A stretch of DNA of 64,000 nt from Geminocystis sp. NIES-3709 (GTDB taxonomy: Bacteria > Cyanobacteriota > Cyanobacteriia > Cyanobacteriales > Cyanobacteriaceae). The position numbers were made by a program, and so were the translations under genes. The stretch covers positions 4,033,262 to 4,097,261 of the forward strand of contig NZ_AP014821.1 of the NCBI RefSeq assembly GCF_001548115.1, given 5' to 3'. Positions 1 to 9,678 of the stretch are shown here, piece after piece (the stretch's first letter is position 1; each line of letters begins with the position of its first letter). A model generated the notes under the pieces. The model made no database searches. It was given only the letters and a program-made list of their open reading frames with translations, and had not been told where the DNA came from.

Positions 1-251
1 TTATGTTGTTTGTACCTGTCACTGGTTTATGGATGAGTTCGATCGGAATTGTCGGTTTAGCATTTAACCTCCGGGCTTATGACTTCGTATCTCAAGAGTT
101 GAGAGCGGCAGAAGATCCAGAATTTGAAACTTTTTATACCAAAAACATCCTATTAAACGAAGGGTTGCGCGCATGGATGGCGCCTCAAGATCAACCCCAC
201 GAAAAATTTGTATTCCCTGAGGAGGTACTTCCACGTGGTAACGCTCTCTAA
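1..251 (+). CDS. psbD: Photosystem II D2 protein, C-terminal part (cut by window start)
   Basis: This is the last ~82 residues of D2, the reaction-centre subunit that with D1 binds P680, pheophytin, the quinones and the non-haem iron in the thylakoid membrane. The visible part contains the end of the last transmembrane helix ([20 protein letters not shown]) and the conserved lumenal tail ending [12 protein letters not shown]. The frame is open to base 1, and the ATG at position 3 is an internal Met, so the 5' end lies outside the window. The 3' end overlaps psbC by 17 bp, the usual psbDC arrangement in cyanobacteria and plastids, so the two are cotranscribed and probably translationally linked. 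Confidence 0.97.
   Translation, partial: MLFVPVTGLWMSSIGIVGLAFNLRAYDFVSQELRAAEDPEFETFYTKNILLNEGLRAWMAPQDQPHEKFVFPEEVLPRGNAL
221..237 (+). promoter_or_regulatory. Shine-Dalgarno site that sets the psbC GTG start inside psbD
   Basis: GGAGG at 221-225 sits inside the last codons of psbD, nine bases before GTG at 235. It decides between the GTG start and the upstream in-frame ATG at 208. Confidence 0.8.
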
Positions 252-1611
252 TCCTATTGGCGGTCGTGACCTAGAATCTACTGGCTTTGCTTGGTGGTCT
301 GGTAATGCTAGACTCATTAATCTTTCCGGTAAATTATTAGGTGCACACGTTGCCCATGCTGGTCTAATTGTCTTCTGGGCAGGAGCAATGACCTTATTTG
401 AAACTGCTCACTTTATCCCTGAAAAACCTATGTACGAACAAGGGTTTATCCTTTTACCCCACGTTGCTACTTTAGGCTGGGGTGTAGGTGCTGGTGGTGA
501 AGTAACTGATGTTTTCCCTTTCTTTGTGGTTGGTGTTCTTCACCTTATCTCCTCCGCCGTTTTAGGTGTGGGTGGACTTTATCATGCTTTGCGTGGCCCT
601 GAAACCTTAGAAGAATATTCTAGTTTCTTTGGCTATGACTGGAAAGATAAAAACCAAATGACCAACATTATTGGTTATCACTTAATCCTTTTGGGAGTGG
701 GTGCTTTATTGCTCGTATTCAAAGCCATGTTCTTTGGCGGTGTTTATGACACTTGGGCTCCCGGTGGTGGTGATGTTCGTGTAATTAGTAACCCGACTCT
801 TAACCCTGCAGTAATCTTTGGTTATTTGATCAAGGCTCCTTTTGGCGGTGAAGGTTGGATTGTTAGTGTTAACAATATGGAAGACATCATCGGTGGTCAT
901 ATTTGGGTCGGTTTAACCTGTATCTTTGGTGGTATTTGGCACATCTTAACCAAACCTTTCGGTTGGGCTCGTCGTGCTCTCATCTGGTCTGGTGAGGCTT
1001 ATCTTTCCTATAGTTTGGGTGCTTTATCCTTAATGGGATTTATCGCTTCTACTATGGTATGGTACAACAACACCGCTTATCCTAGTGAATTCTACGGGCC
1101 TACTGGTGCTGAAGCATCTCAGGCTCAAGCCTTAACCTACTTAATCCGTGACCAAAGATTAGGGGCTAACGTAGGTTCTGCACAGGGACCTACTGGTTTA
1201 GGTAAATACTTGATGCGTTCTCCCACTGGTGAAATCATCTTCGGTGGTGAAACCATGCGTTTCTGGGATTTCAGAGGTCCTTGGTTAGAGCCTCTCCGTG
1301 GTCCTAACGGTTTGGATTTAGACAAAGTCAGAAACGATATTCAACCTTGGCAAGTACGCCGTGCGGCTGAATATATGACTCATGCTCCTTTAGGTTCTTT
1401 GAACTCTGTAGGTGGAGTTATTACTGACGTAAATGCTTTTAACTATGTATCTCCTCGTGCATGGTTAGCAACTTCTCATTTTACTTTAGGTTTCTTCTTC
1501 TTAGTTGGTCATTTATGGCATGCAGGAAGAGCTCGTGCTGCTGCTGGTGGTTTCGAGAAAGGAATCGATCGTGAAAATGAACCTACTTTAGCAATGCCTG
1601 ATCTTGACTAA
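235..1611 (+). CDS. psbC: Photosystem II CP43 chlorophyll apoprotein
   Basis: CP43 is the inner antenna of photosystem II. It has six transmembrane helices and a large lumenal loop that also ligates the Mn4CaO5 cluster. The whole family is visible, including the [14 protein letters not shown] loop whose Glu and Arg (E339 and R342 here; E354 and R357 in standard PSII numbering) contact the cluster. I chose the GTG at 235, giving 458 residues beginning MVTLSN. A GGAGG sequence at 221-225 lies nine bases upstream, and GTG initiation with a 17-bp psbD overlap is established for tobacco psbC. The frame is open upstream to an ATG at 208, and that extension resembles the longer plastid annotation, but it has no ribosome site. 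A strong terminator follows. Confidence 0.97.
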   Translation: MVTLSNPIGGRDLESTGFAWWSGNARLINLSGKLLGAHVAHAGLIVFWAGAMTLFETAHFIPEKPMYEQGFILLPHVATLGWGVGAGGEVTDVFPFFVVGVLHLISSAVLGVGGLYHALRGPETLEEYSSFFGYDWKDKNQMTNIIGYHLILLGVGALLLVFKAMFFGGVYDTWAPGGGDVRVISNPTLNPAVIFGYLIKAPFGGEGWIVSVNNMEDIIGGHIWVGLTCIFGGIWHILTKPFGWARRALIWSGEAYLSYSLGALSLMGFIASTMVWYNNTAYPSEFYGPTGAEASQAQALTYLIRDQRLGANVGSAQGPTGLGKYLMRSPTGEIIFGGETMRFWDFRGPWLEPLRGPNGLDLDKVRNDIQPWQVRRAAEYMTHAPLGSLNSVGGVITDVNAFNYVSPRAWLATSHFTLGFFFLVGHLWHAGRARAAAGGFEKGIDRENEPTLAMPDLD

Positions 1612-1643
1612 TATTCAAGTTTTGAATCTTTGCTAAATAATTT

Positions 1644-1679
1644 AAGCCTCTGCCTTAATGGTGGGGGCTTATTTTTTTT
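1644..1679 (+). terminator. Intrinsic terminator of the psbDC operon
   Basis: An 11-bp stem with G-U pairs (AAGCCTCTGCC at 1644-1654 against GGTGGGGGCTT at 1660-1670) encloses a 5-nt loop and is followed by a run of eight T at 1672-1679. It lies 32 bases after the psbC stop. Confidence 0.85.
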
Positions 1680-1828
1680 ATATTCATTCATAAATAGAGG
1701 CTCTTCAAAAAAAAGAACTTAATTAATTCAAATAATATTAATAATTGGTTATTTGTAATTCTTAATTCTTGTTAAGATTGTTAAATTATTGTTAAATAAT
1801 AGATATTAAATCAATGTGAGGAGATCAA

Positions 1829-3268
1829 ATGTCAGAGGGAAATTTTAGCCGTCCAGAAAAATCGTTAAGGGAAGATAAACCTACAAAAATCCCTACATCT
1901 AAGAAAAACTCCTCTAATTGGTTATTAATGGGTTTCGGATTAAGTGCGATCGCCGTTTTTTCTGCTACCATCGGGGCTTTTTTAGCATTATCATTATCCC
2001 AAACTCCTTTGAGACAAGCTAAACTAACTCCTGCGGAAGAGGCAGTGTTTAATAAAGAAGAAACCTTGACATTTGATAATTTACAAATTCCCAAATTAAG
2101 TAGGCCTGTTAATATTCTTGTACTAGGAATTAAGGTAACAACAGAAGATCTTCCAGAGCAGAATCATGAAAATTTGGGTTATCATGCCTTGGTTAATTCC
2201 TTTGAAGGGTTATCAGATAGTATGTTATTACTAAGATTTGATCCAGACAAAGATTATGTAACGGTATTATCTATTCCTAGGGATACTAAAACTTTTGTGG
2301 CTGGAAAGGGAATTACGAAAATTAATGATGCTAATGCTTTAGGTGGGCCTGCTTTGGCGGCAGAATCTGTGAGTAGCTTATTAAATGATGTTCCGATCGA
2401 TCGTTATATTAGAATTAACGTACAGGGAGTGGAAAAATTTATTGATGCTTTAGGAGGTGTAAATCTGTATGTACCTCAAAACATGAAATATACAGATCAT
2501 AGTCAGCACTTATATATTGATTTAAAAGAAGGGGAACAACATTTAGACGGTTATAAAGCATTACAATTTTTACGATTTCGTTATGATGCTTATGGTGATA
2601 TTGGTAGGGTTCAAAGACAACAAACTTTTATACGAGCTTTGATTGAACAAGCCTTAAGTCCCAGAACTATTCTGAAAATGCCTGATATTCTCTCTGTGGT
2701 TCGTTCTCATATTGACACTAATTTAACAACTAATGAGTTAATTGCGATCGCAGGTTTTACTGCACAAAAAAATCGTTCTAATATCAATATGGTAATGTTA
2801 CCCGGCGATTTTAATGTGCCAGAAGAAGGAGAATTAAGTTATTGGTTGCCTAATCATAGAAAGATCTCAGAAGTCGTAGCACAACATTTTGATATGGAAA
2901 TGGAATCTGATTATGACAGTGCCTCTAATAATTCAGATCTTAGTAATCTAAGAATTGCCGTGCAAACTACGGAAGATAATCAAGAATCAGCACAAAAAAT
3001 AGTAGAGTATTTACGATCGCAAGGCTACCATCAAAGTTTCATAACTCAAAAATTTACTACTCAACCTTTTTTAAAAACAAAAATAGTAGCACAACAAGGA
3101 GATAATTTTTCTGCCGCAAAAGTCAGAGCTGATTTAGGAATTGGTGAGGTTATTGTGGAAAGTACAGGTGTATTGAATTCTGATATAACAATTCAGGTGG
3201 GTCAAGATTGGCCTAACATAAATTTTGATTATCCTAAAGAGAATAGTTTTAAAACAGTTTCTTATTGA
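1829..3268 (+). CDS. LCP (LytR-CpsA-Psr) family cell-envelope glycopolymer transferase
   Basis: LCP proteins transfer lipid-linked glycans onto peptidoglycan, acting outside the cytoplasmic membrane. This 479-residue protein has a cytoplasmic head of ~30 residues, one membrane anchor (about 32-57), and the LCP domain (about 95-290). The domain contains the conserved LSIPRDTK arginine motif, the ITKINDANALGG segment, and the LQFLRFRYD...IGRVQRQQ block with its conserved Arg and Asp residues. A LytR_C-type tail (about 370-465) follows. The ATG has a GAGGAG site 8 bases upstream. The gene stands alone between psbDC and a protease. A role in attaching wall-linked polysaccharide is inferred from the family. 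Confidence 0.9.
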   Translation: MSEGNFSRPEKSLREDKPTKIPTSKKNSSNWLLMGFGLSAIAVFSATIGAFLALSLSQTPLRQAKLTPAEEAVFNKEETLTFDNLQIPKLSRPVNILVLGIKVTTEDLPEQNHENLGYHALVNSFEGLSDSMLLLRFDPDKDYVTVLSIPRDTKTFVAGKGITKINDANALGGPALAAESVSSLLNDVPIDRYIRINVQGVEKFIDALGGVNLYVPQNMKYTDHSQHLYIDLKEGEQHLDGYKALQFLRFRYDAYGDIGRVQRQQTFIRALIEQALSPRTILKMPDILSVVRSHIDTNLTTNELIAIAGFTAQKNRSNINMVMLPGDFNVPEEGELSYWLPNHRKISEVVAQHFDMEMESDYDSASNNSDLSNLRIAVQTTEDNQESAQKIVEYLRSQGYHQSFITQKFTTQPFLKTKIVAQQGDNFSAAKVRADLGIGEVIVESTGVLNSDITIQVGQDWPNINFDYPKENSFKTVSY

Positions 3269-3581
3269 GATAGAAAGGAAAGACGGAAGAAAATAATCAT
3301 AATTGATTTTAAACTATAGGGAATTGATTTATTTCAGTTATTAATTAAATTTAATGCCTTTTGTTTTTACCAATTTGGGCTGCTTGACATCCTTTTTCCT
3401 TTATCAATTCAAGTTTCTTAATATCGAACTGAGGTGAACTCACTATGAATTGTGTTAATATCAAAATCAATAAGCACTTTTTTGTTAAGACTCATTTTAC
3501 TCTGTTGAAATTAATAAAGTAAAATCTTGGCTGAAAGAGTAAATAGCATTTCCTTATAAGTTTTGATACACATTTGAGAAT
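3269..3581. other. Intergenic region between the LCP gene and ctpC
   Basis: AT-rich with no open frame of note. Around 3424-3440 it contains TCGAACTGAGGTGAACTC, which resembles the right end of the CTGAGTTCGA element family seen at 38997-39207. I see no other recognisable feature. The ctpC promoter must lie here, but I cannot place it. Confidence 0.4.
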
Positions 3582-4847
3582 ATGAACATCACTAAACGTG
3601 GACTAATTCTGGGTACGACTGCCTTAGCTGTTTCTAGTGTCGCCATTACTGGTTTTGGGCTTCGTTTTTCCCAAAGTCAGGCTTTTTTTCAAGATAGTCC
3701 TAAAGAATTAGTAGATGAGGTATGGCAAGTAATAAATCGCAAATATGTGGATGCTACCTTTAACGGGGAAGACTGGCGAGAAATAAGAAAAGAATATTTA
3801 GGAAAAGAATACAATGATAAGGAACAAGCCTACGAAGCAATTCGGGAAATGCTTAAAAAACTAGATGATCCTTATACTCGTTTTATGAATCCTGAAGAAT
3901 TCAAGACTATGCAAATTGATACTTCAGGAGAGTTAACAGGTATCGGTATTCAAATTACTAAAGAGAAAGAAACGAATAATATTGTCGTCATTTCCCCCAT
4001 TGAAGATACTCCAGCATTTGAAGCGGGGGTTGTGTCTAAGGATATTATCCGTAAAATTGACGGTAAAAGTACTGAGGGAATGGAATTAAATGATGCTGTG
4101 TCCATGATTAGAGGCAAACCCGGTACCAGTGTTGATTTAGTTATCGAACGGAATGGCAAAATGCTCGATTTTACGATTACAAGAGCTACGATCGAAATAC
4201 ATCCTGTTAAAACTAAAATTGAAAGTAACGCCGATGTAGGGAAATTTGATTATATCCGTTTAGTCCAATTTAGTGGGAATGCCTCTCTCGAAATGAAAGA
4301 AGCTATCTTAGAAGGGGAAAAAAATAACGTTAGCGGTTATATTCTGGATTTACGATCGAATCCGGGAGGCTTGTTATACTCTAGTGTTGAAATTGCTCGG
4401 ATGTTCATTGATGATGGTAGAATTGTCACTACAGTCGATCGAGTTGGAGAAGTTGATGCTCATAGTGCAAATGGTACGGCTTTGACCAATAAACCCATTG
4501 TAGTATTAGTTGACGGTGGATCGGCTAGTGCAAGTGAAATTCTTTCTGGTGCGTTACAAGATCATAAACGGGCGATTATTGTAGGTACTCAAACCTTTGG
4601 AAAAGGATTAGTACAGTCGGTTCGGGGATTGGGAGATGGTTCAGGTATGGCGGTAACGATCGCTAAATATTTAACTCCCGACGGCAGAGATATTAATAAA
4701 CAAGGTATTACCCCTGATGTAGTTTATGAAATGAGCGAAGCGGAAAAAGAAGTTTTGATCAAAGATCGGGAAAAAATAGGTACGATCGAAGATGGACAAT
4801 TTAAGAAAGCCTTAGAAATTTTGTCTCAGCAGATAGCAAAAAAATAA
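3582..4847 (+). CDS. ctpC: Carboxyl-terminal processing protease, S41 family (CtpC-like)
   Basis: A periplasmic or lumenal serine protease that trims C-termini. The CtpA paralogue matures D1, while the CtpB/CtpC roles are less defined. The 421-residue protein starts with a signal-like segment (residues 1-34). It then has an N-terminal helical region, a PDZ domain (about 105-190) and the S41 catalytic domain. The nucleophile is S316 in GGSASASEI and the general base is K341 in TFGKGLVQS, with the family's 25-residue spacing. The DLRSNPGG and YLTPDGRDINKQGI motifs are intact. The opening MNITKRGL...AFFQDSPKELVDEVW resembles the CtpC branch of the three cyanobacterial Ctp paralogues. The family call is firm and the paralogue name is less so. 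Confidence 0.85.
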   Translation: MNITKRGLILGTTALAVSSVAITGFGLRFSQSQAFFQDSPKELVDEVWQVINRKYVDATFNGEDWREIRKEYLGKEYNDKEQAYEAIREMLKKLDDPYTRFMNPEEFKTMQIDTSGELTGIGIQITKEKETNNIVVISPIEDTPAFEAGVVSKDIIRKIDGKSTEGMELNDAVSMIRGKPGTSVDLVIERNGKMLDFTITRATIEIHPVKTKIESNADVGKFDYIRLVQFSGNASLEMKEAILEGEKNNVSGYILDLRSNPGGLLYSSVEIARMFIDDGRIVTTVDRVGEVDAHSANGTALTNKPIVVLVDGGSASASEILSGALQDHKRAIIVGTQTFGKGLVQSVRGLGDGSGMAVTIAKYLTPDGRDINKQGITPDVVYEMSEAEKEVLIKDREKIGTIEDGQFKKALEILSQQIAKK

Positions 4848-4981
4848 AAAATTATTAAAAATCTGATTATTTTCCCACTTAATTAACCGACTTTAGTAGA
4901 TTTATGCTATTAGCAATGAAACTCATTTCATTATGGGAGAAGGATTTTGACTAATAAACCCCTTTGCAATAAATTGACAAA

Positions 4982-5010
4982 GCTAACAGCAAAAGTCTGC
5001 TAAAGCGACT
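4982..5010. repeat. 29-nt dispersed repeat, copy 1
   Basis: Reads gctaacagcaaaagtct, five variable bases, then agcgact. It matches 10725-10753 at 24 of 29 positions. In this copy AGTC-t-GCT can pair with AGC-GACT as a small hairpin. Both copies lie 40-135 bases downstream of a gene's stop codon. Confidence 0.6.
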
Positions 5011-5090
5011 TGAAAAAATGTAATTTTATCTCAAATTTGAAAATCCCCCGGGTATAGAGGGGGGGTGATAACTGTATAAGTTTCAAGTTA

Positions 5091-7025
5091 TTAGAAGAAT
5101 GTTATATTATCAGCAGTAATAGCGATACTTGAATCAAAATCAGCTACTAGGACAGATCCGCCAGAGGCTAAACCATTACGATCGTAAAACAATTTACCTT
5201 GTCCCTGATCGTAACTAAAATTAGGACTTAAGCAAGGACTACTATCTAAGAAACCGTCAAGATCAGCATCACCGTTGAAAACAGCTCGATTAAATTGGAA
5301 TATAACCGCTTCTCCTGCTGTATCGGGTAATCCATTAATAAGATCTCCTAAGTCTGCAAGAGCGTTATAAACTAAATTGATGTCATTTTTAGCTAAGGTA
5401 GTAGTAGTAGCTGTTGTACCTGTACCATTCACCTGTGTCAAATCACTGAATAAACCATTAATGTCGAGATTAATCGTATCTTTACCTGCTCCCCCATCAA
5501 TAGTTATAGTATTACTATAGACAGCAGTATCAGAACCACCACTTAATGAAATGCTAATATTATCAACTCCAGCACCGCCATTAACATCTATAGTGTTACT
5601 ATATACATCGGCATCTGCTCCCACAAGAGTTATACTAATTTGATCATTACCAGTATCACCATTAACGGTTATGTCATTAGAACTTACGGAAGAATCACCA
5701 GAGAGCAGTTCCAAATTAATGAGATCGTTACCAGTACCACCATCAAGGGTTATATTATTATTGCTAATAGTCGATGAACCAGATAAGAGTTTTGCGGAGA
5801 TTAAATCGTTACCACTACCTCCGTTAATGTTAATATCATTGCTACTGATAGAATACGAGCCGTTATTAAATTCTAGGGTGATAATATCATTGTTGGTTCC
5901 ACTATTAATATTCACACTATTGGAATAAATAGAGCTAGTGAAGGAGATGAATTTAACACTAATAATATCAACTCCAGTACCACTATTGATGGTTACATCA
6001 TTATTTGAAAGTTCATCAGTACCACAATTCATGAGAACTTTGATATTATTATTACCATTACCCCCATCAATATTTACTGTATTACTTACAATTCCAGTAC
6101 TGTAGGTTTCAAGAAGAGAGACATTGATAGCATCATTACCATCACCAGCAGTTATAGTAATGTCATTATTTTGCATGGTTGAAGTACCACCAGTCAAAAG
6201 AACTGTAATACTATCATTTCCTGTGCCACTATCAATATTGACATTATTACTACTGACATAATCACCATCTGCACCGAGAAGAGAGACATTAATAATATCA
6301 TTACCTGTACCACCCGTAACAGCAACATCATTGTCATCTAAATCACTAGTGCCATTTTCCAGAATGATATTAATGGTATCATTTCCCGTACCACTATTAA
6401 TTGTTACCGTATTACTGGAAACAGAGGAGCCTTCCATACCGAGAAGGGATACATTGATGATGTCATTCCCCGCATCACCGATGGCAGTAACATCATTATT
6501 ATCTAAGTTGGAAGTACCATTTTGCAGAACAATATTAATAGTATCATTGCCTATACCACCATCGGCTACTACTGTGTTAGATTGCACATCACTTGAATAT
6601 GCCTGAGAAAGATTTATGGTAATTACATCGTTACCAGTACCACCGTTAGCCGTAATGGAATTATTGCTGATAGTCGATGAGTAACCTGCTAAAACAATAT
6701 TAATAGTATCGTTACCCGCATCTCCATTGACTAAGATTGTATTATTACTAATATAACTACTTGCGACTAAAGTCAGTTCAATAAGATCATTGCCATCGCC
6801 ACCGGATAAAGTAATATTGTTGTTACTAATATTATCTTCAGCAACAAGATTTACAGTAATTAAGTCATTCCCTGAGTTACCAGTTACATTGATTGTGTTG
6901 GTATTTATATCATCATCGGTAACTAAACTAATAGATAATAAGTCCACTGCGGTAGTGCCAGTAAGACTAAAACTCTGAACAGATATAGCTGTGTTTGTTG
7001 AAACAATGATATTTTGAATCGCCAT
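5091..7025 (-). CDS. RTX-like beta-solenoid repeat protein with about 19 repeats of 27 residues
   Basis: Most of this 644-residue protein (about residues 21-524) is a head-to-tail array of 26-28-residue units. Each unit has one Ca-binding-type turn (GGTGND and variants), a beta strand (IINVSL), a variable turn, an Asn-rich turn (SSN/NNN) and a second strand (TVTI). The turn resembles the RTX nonapeptide GGxGxDxUx, but it occurs once per 27 residues rather than in tandem nonads. The C-terminal ~110 residues (DINLVYNAL..., FSYDQGQGKLFYDRNG, SGGSVLVADF) resemble tails of cyanobacterial haemolysin-type calcium-binding proteins. There is no signal peptide, so type I secretion is inferred. There are no catalytic residues. 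The gene is monocistronic. A surface or S-layer-like role is a guess. Confidence 0.75.
   Translation of the reverse strand: MAIQNIIVSTNTAISVQSFSLTGTTAVDLLSISLVTDDDINTNTINVTGNSGNDLITVNLVAEDNISNNNITLSGGDGNDLIELTLVASSYISNNTILVNGDAGNDTINIVLAGYSSTISNNSITANGGTGNDVITINLSQAYSSDVQSNTVVADGGIGNDTINIVLQNGTSNLDNNDVTAIGDAGNDIINVSLLGMEGSSVSSNTVTINSGTGNDTINIILENGTSDLDDNDVAVTGGTGNDIINVSLLGADGDYVSSNNVNIDSGTGNDSITVLLTGGTSTMQNNDITITAGDGNDAINVSLLETYSTGIVSNTVNIDGGNGNNNIKVLMNCGTDELSNNDVTINSGTGVDIISVKFISFTSSIYSNSVNINSGTNNDIITLEFNNGSYSISSNDININGGSGNDLISAKLLSGSSTISNNNITLDGGTGNDLINLELLSGDSSVSSNDITVNGDTGNDQISITLVGADADVYSNTIDVNGGAGVDNISISLSGGSDTAVYSNTITIDGGAGKDTINLDINGLFSDLTQVNGTGTTATTTTLAKNDINLVYNALADLGDLINGLPDTAGEAVIFQFNRAVFNGDADLDGFLDSSPCLSPNFSYDQGQGKLFYDRNGLASGGSVLVADFDSSIAITADNITFF
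5454..6965 (-). repeat. Coding tandem repeat of ~81 bp, about 19 diverged copies
   Basis: These are the DNA units behind the 27-residue protein repeats. Lengths alternate 81 and 84 bp between about units 5 and 12, where odd and even units resemble each other more than their neighbours (odd: SSNTV type; even: NGTS...NNDV type), so the duplicated unit there was about 165 bp. Confidence 0.8.
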
Positions 7026-7230
7026 AATTTTAATTCTTTATTTTTCTAAATATGGAGATTAAATCAAGAATTTTGAAAAAATCTCTTTTATTATACTGTA
7101 AACTATATTATATTATAAAATTGAAATTACCTTTAAATATCAAGTAATTTTAACTAATTTATTATAATTCTAACTAAAAAAACTTTAGGTATTTTTATCA
7201 TTTGAATAGCAAATAAAACCCATAGAGCTT

Positions 7231-7316
7231 ACTTACGCATTTTTACCAAAAACTAGGGGATTAAGATTCTTTCGCTATCCCTCAGAATGATATTTTTCCT
7301 TTATTAGTGCGTAAGA
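7231..7316. repeat. MITE-like element, TTACGCA family, copy 1
   Basis: An ~86-bp element bounded by CTTACGCA (7232-7239) and its inverse TGCGTAAG (7308-7315), with an internal GATTCTTTCGCTATCCCTCAGAATGA-type core. It is related to 55865-55948. It sits just upstream of the TPR-sulfotransferase gene, within the 7026-7367 gap, which is otherwise AT-rich and featureless. Confidence 0.55.
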
Positions 7317-7367
7317 AATGACACACAATTTACTTCTTTGAGTGTATTAAACCATCAAAAAATTTTT

Positions 7368-9185
7368 ATGTATCCAAAACAAGAGAAAAACTTAAAAGCT
7401 GAACTTCAAATTATTGAAAAGCTGATTGTCGAAGAAAAATTAGAAGAGGCAGAAAATAAATGTTTGGAGTTACAAAAAGAACAACCTAATGATCCTATTA
7501 TTGCTCATGCTTTAGGATTAATTTATTATATGCGTCAAAAATATGATGATGCGATCGCTAAATTTCGGATTACGATCGCTCAAATTACGAATAATCCTAA
7601 TTTTTATAATAATTTAGCAGAGGCTTTGCGTCGTAAAGGAGAATTTAAAGAAGCCTTAGATTGTTTTCATGGTGCTTTATTAGTGCAACCTGCTTTTCTT
7701 AAAGCTCATTTAGGTATTGCTAACACCCTCATTGATTTGAAACGTTATCAAGATGCTAGGGCTAGATTTGAATTTATGATTAAATTAGATCCCAGTTTTG
7801 CTCCGGCGTATCATTATTTAGGAGTGATGTTAACTACCTTAGAGGCAACTAAAGAGGCAATTCCGATTTTGCGCAAAGCCGTAGCCTTAAAAAAAGACTA
7901 TTATGAGGCAAAATTTAGTTTAGCTAATGCTCTTGAACAAGATTCTCAAACGAAAGAAGCATTACAGATTTATTATGAGTTACTAAAAGAAAAACCTAAT
8001 GATGCTTCAGTTCATAATAATTGTGGTAATATTTTGCGCACTTTAGGAAGACTAGAAGAGGCGGAAGAACACGTCCGAAAGGCAATTCAATCTAATCCTG
8101 AACACGTATCCGCTTATTATAATCGATCGGCGAAGCATTTTGCTCAGGAAGTCACTCCTCAACAATTGCAAAGATTAGAAGAGTTAATTTTAGATCCTAC
8201 TATTAGTGATGAAGATCGGAGTAATTTACATTTTACTTTAGCTCGTTATTATGATGCTCAGAAAGATTACCAAACTGCGTTTAATCATTATAAACAGGGT
8301 AATGATATTGACAGTCGAAAAGAGCCTTATAATCATGAAACCCAAACTAAAGTATTTTCGATTTTTAAATCTTTTTTTACTAAGGAGTTTTTTGCTACTC
8401 ATCCTCATTTTGGTAGTTCTTCCGAAACACCAGTTTTTATTTTTGGAATGCCTCGATCGGGTACTACTTTAGTAGAGCAAATTCTGTCTAGTCATCCTCA
8501 AGTATATGGAGCTGGAGAGTTAAAATATATATCACAAATAATACAAACTTTAGCGGGTCAGTTTAGTAATCAAGCAGGGTATCCAGCGTGTTTAAATTTG
8601 TTGAATCCGATTAATTCTTGTAGTGTAGGAGAAAGTTACGTTAATAAAGTTAGAGATTTGGTACCGGGTGATAAAGAAAATATTTTACGTATTACTGATA
8701 AAATGCCGGGTAATTTTACTAATTTGGGCTTAATTTCCCTATTATTACCCCATGCGAAATTAATTCACTGTCGCAGAAATCCCATGGATAGTTGTTTTTC
8801 TTGTTTTACTCAACATTTTACACAGGTAATTGTTTATACAAGGCAATTAGAAGATTTAGGTAATTATTATCAATTATATGAAGATTTAATGGCTCACTGG
8901 CATAATGTTTTACCGATACCTATTCTTGATGTAAGTTATGAAAATATGGTAGAGAATACAGAAGAAATGACTCGAAAAATTATTGATTTTGTTGGTTTAG
9001 AATGGGATGATGCTTGTCTTAACTTCCATGAAACTGAGCGTAAAGTTAAAACAGCTAGTTTAGAGCAAGTCAGAAAACCGATTTATACTTCTTCTGTTGG
9101 CAAATGGCGACGTTATGAAACATTTTTAGAACCATTAAAACAGGCTTTGGGTGAATATGCTCCTCTTCCTGAGTCTCTTTTTTAA
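7368..9185 (+). CDS. TPR-repeat sulfotransferase family protein
   Basis: The N-terminal ~280 residues are tandem tetratricopeptide repeats (for example ALGLIYYMRQKYDDAIAKF and NNLAEALRRKGEFKEALDCF). The C-terminal half, from about residue 355, is a sulfotransferase domain. Its 5'-phosphosulfate-binding loop is FGMPRSGTTLVEQIL, followed by the 3'-phosphate region with HCRRNPMDSCFS. Such proteins use PAPS to sulfate a protein or glycan held by the TPR array; the acceptor here is unknown. I chose the ATG at 7368 (605 residues) over a TTG ten codons earlier because the extension has no support; neither has a clear ribosome site. It follows a MITE-like element and faces away from the repeat-protein gene upstream. 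Confidence 0.85.
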   Translation: MYPKQEKNLKAELQIIEKLIVEEKLEEAENKCLELQKEQPNDPIIAHALGLIYYMRQKYDDAIAKFRITIAQITNNPNFYNNLAEALRRKGEFKEALDCFHGALLVQPAFLKAHLGIANTLIDLKRYQDARARFEFMIKLDPSFAPAYHYLGVMLTTLEATKEAIPILRKAVALKKDYYEAKFSLANALEQDSQTKEALQIYYELLKEKPNDASVHNNCGNILRTLGRLEEAEEHVRKAIQSNPEHVSAYYNRSAKHFAQEVTPQQLQRLEELILDPTISDEDRSNLHFTLARYYDAQKDYQTAFNHYKQGNDIDSRKEPYNHETQTKVFSIFKSFFTKEFFATHPHFGSSSETPVFIFGMPRSGTTLVEQILSSHPQVYGAGELKYISQIIQTLAGQFSNQAGYPACLNLLNPINSCSVGESYVNKVRDLVPGDKENILRITDKMPGNFTNLGLISLLLPHAKLIHCRRNPMDSCFSCFTQHFTQVIVYTRQLEDLGNYYQLYEDLMAHWHNVLPIPILDVSYENMVENTEEMTRKIIDFVGLEWDDACLNFHETERKVKTASLEQVRKPIYTSSVGKWRRYETFLEPLKQALGEYAPLPESLF

Positions 9186-9678
9186 ATTTATTTCAATCTT
9201 GTCTGTTTTTATATTCCCACAAATTTAACATTGGCAAAATTAGGATACTCCCCAATTACCTTTAGTTGTTACAGTTGTTTTTGGAACAAAAGGAGAAAAA
9301 ATTACCCGTGATTATCCTACTAATGTTCATATTTTTCCCAATGAAAGTGGACTTTTTATAGAAACTATTTTTTTATGTTTTTAAATATGTTCTTTAGACA
9401 AAAATTGTTTTTCAAATACTCCTGTCGGAAAAATTTGTGAGGAGAAAATGTTAGAAATTCAAACGGCAATTCTTTATTGTTTGGGATATTAAAATTTCCA
9501 TTTTTAAAACATAATTTATCAAGATTTTTCTCTTTCTGTTTCTTAAATTTAGAGATAATTTTCTCTGTAATTGTGTTCTAAATTCTCTTTTTTCTTAGTT
9601 AATGTTCTAAAAAGTACCCCTTAAGAGTTATAATCGCCTATTGGTATTAATTTTTTCTGTCATCTTTCACCAAAAATC
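9186..9678 (+). other. Intergenic region with possible gene debris
   Basis: The stretch at about 9243-9381 reads on the plus strand as an open frame without a start: DTPQLPLVVTVVFGTKGEKI...IFPNESGLFIETIF, ending in a stop. A second short frame at 9448-9492 (MLEIQTAILYCLGY) follows. Together they look like the remains of one gene, but I do not recognise the family. No promoter or RNA was identified. The rest is AT-rich. Confidence 0.3.

Noticed and set aside
208-234. psbC start at the upstream ATG 208
   Set aside because: No ribosome site precedes it. GTG at 235 has GGAGG nine bases upstream and matches the established psbC initiation.
5671-6978. Open plus-strand frames opposite the 27-residue repeat protein (5671-5928, 6331-6606, 6790-6978)
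   Set aside because: They are shadows: the repetitive antisense strand has few stops, and the translations lack any start context, homology or repeat logic of their own.
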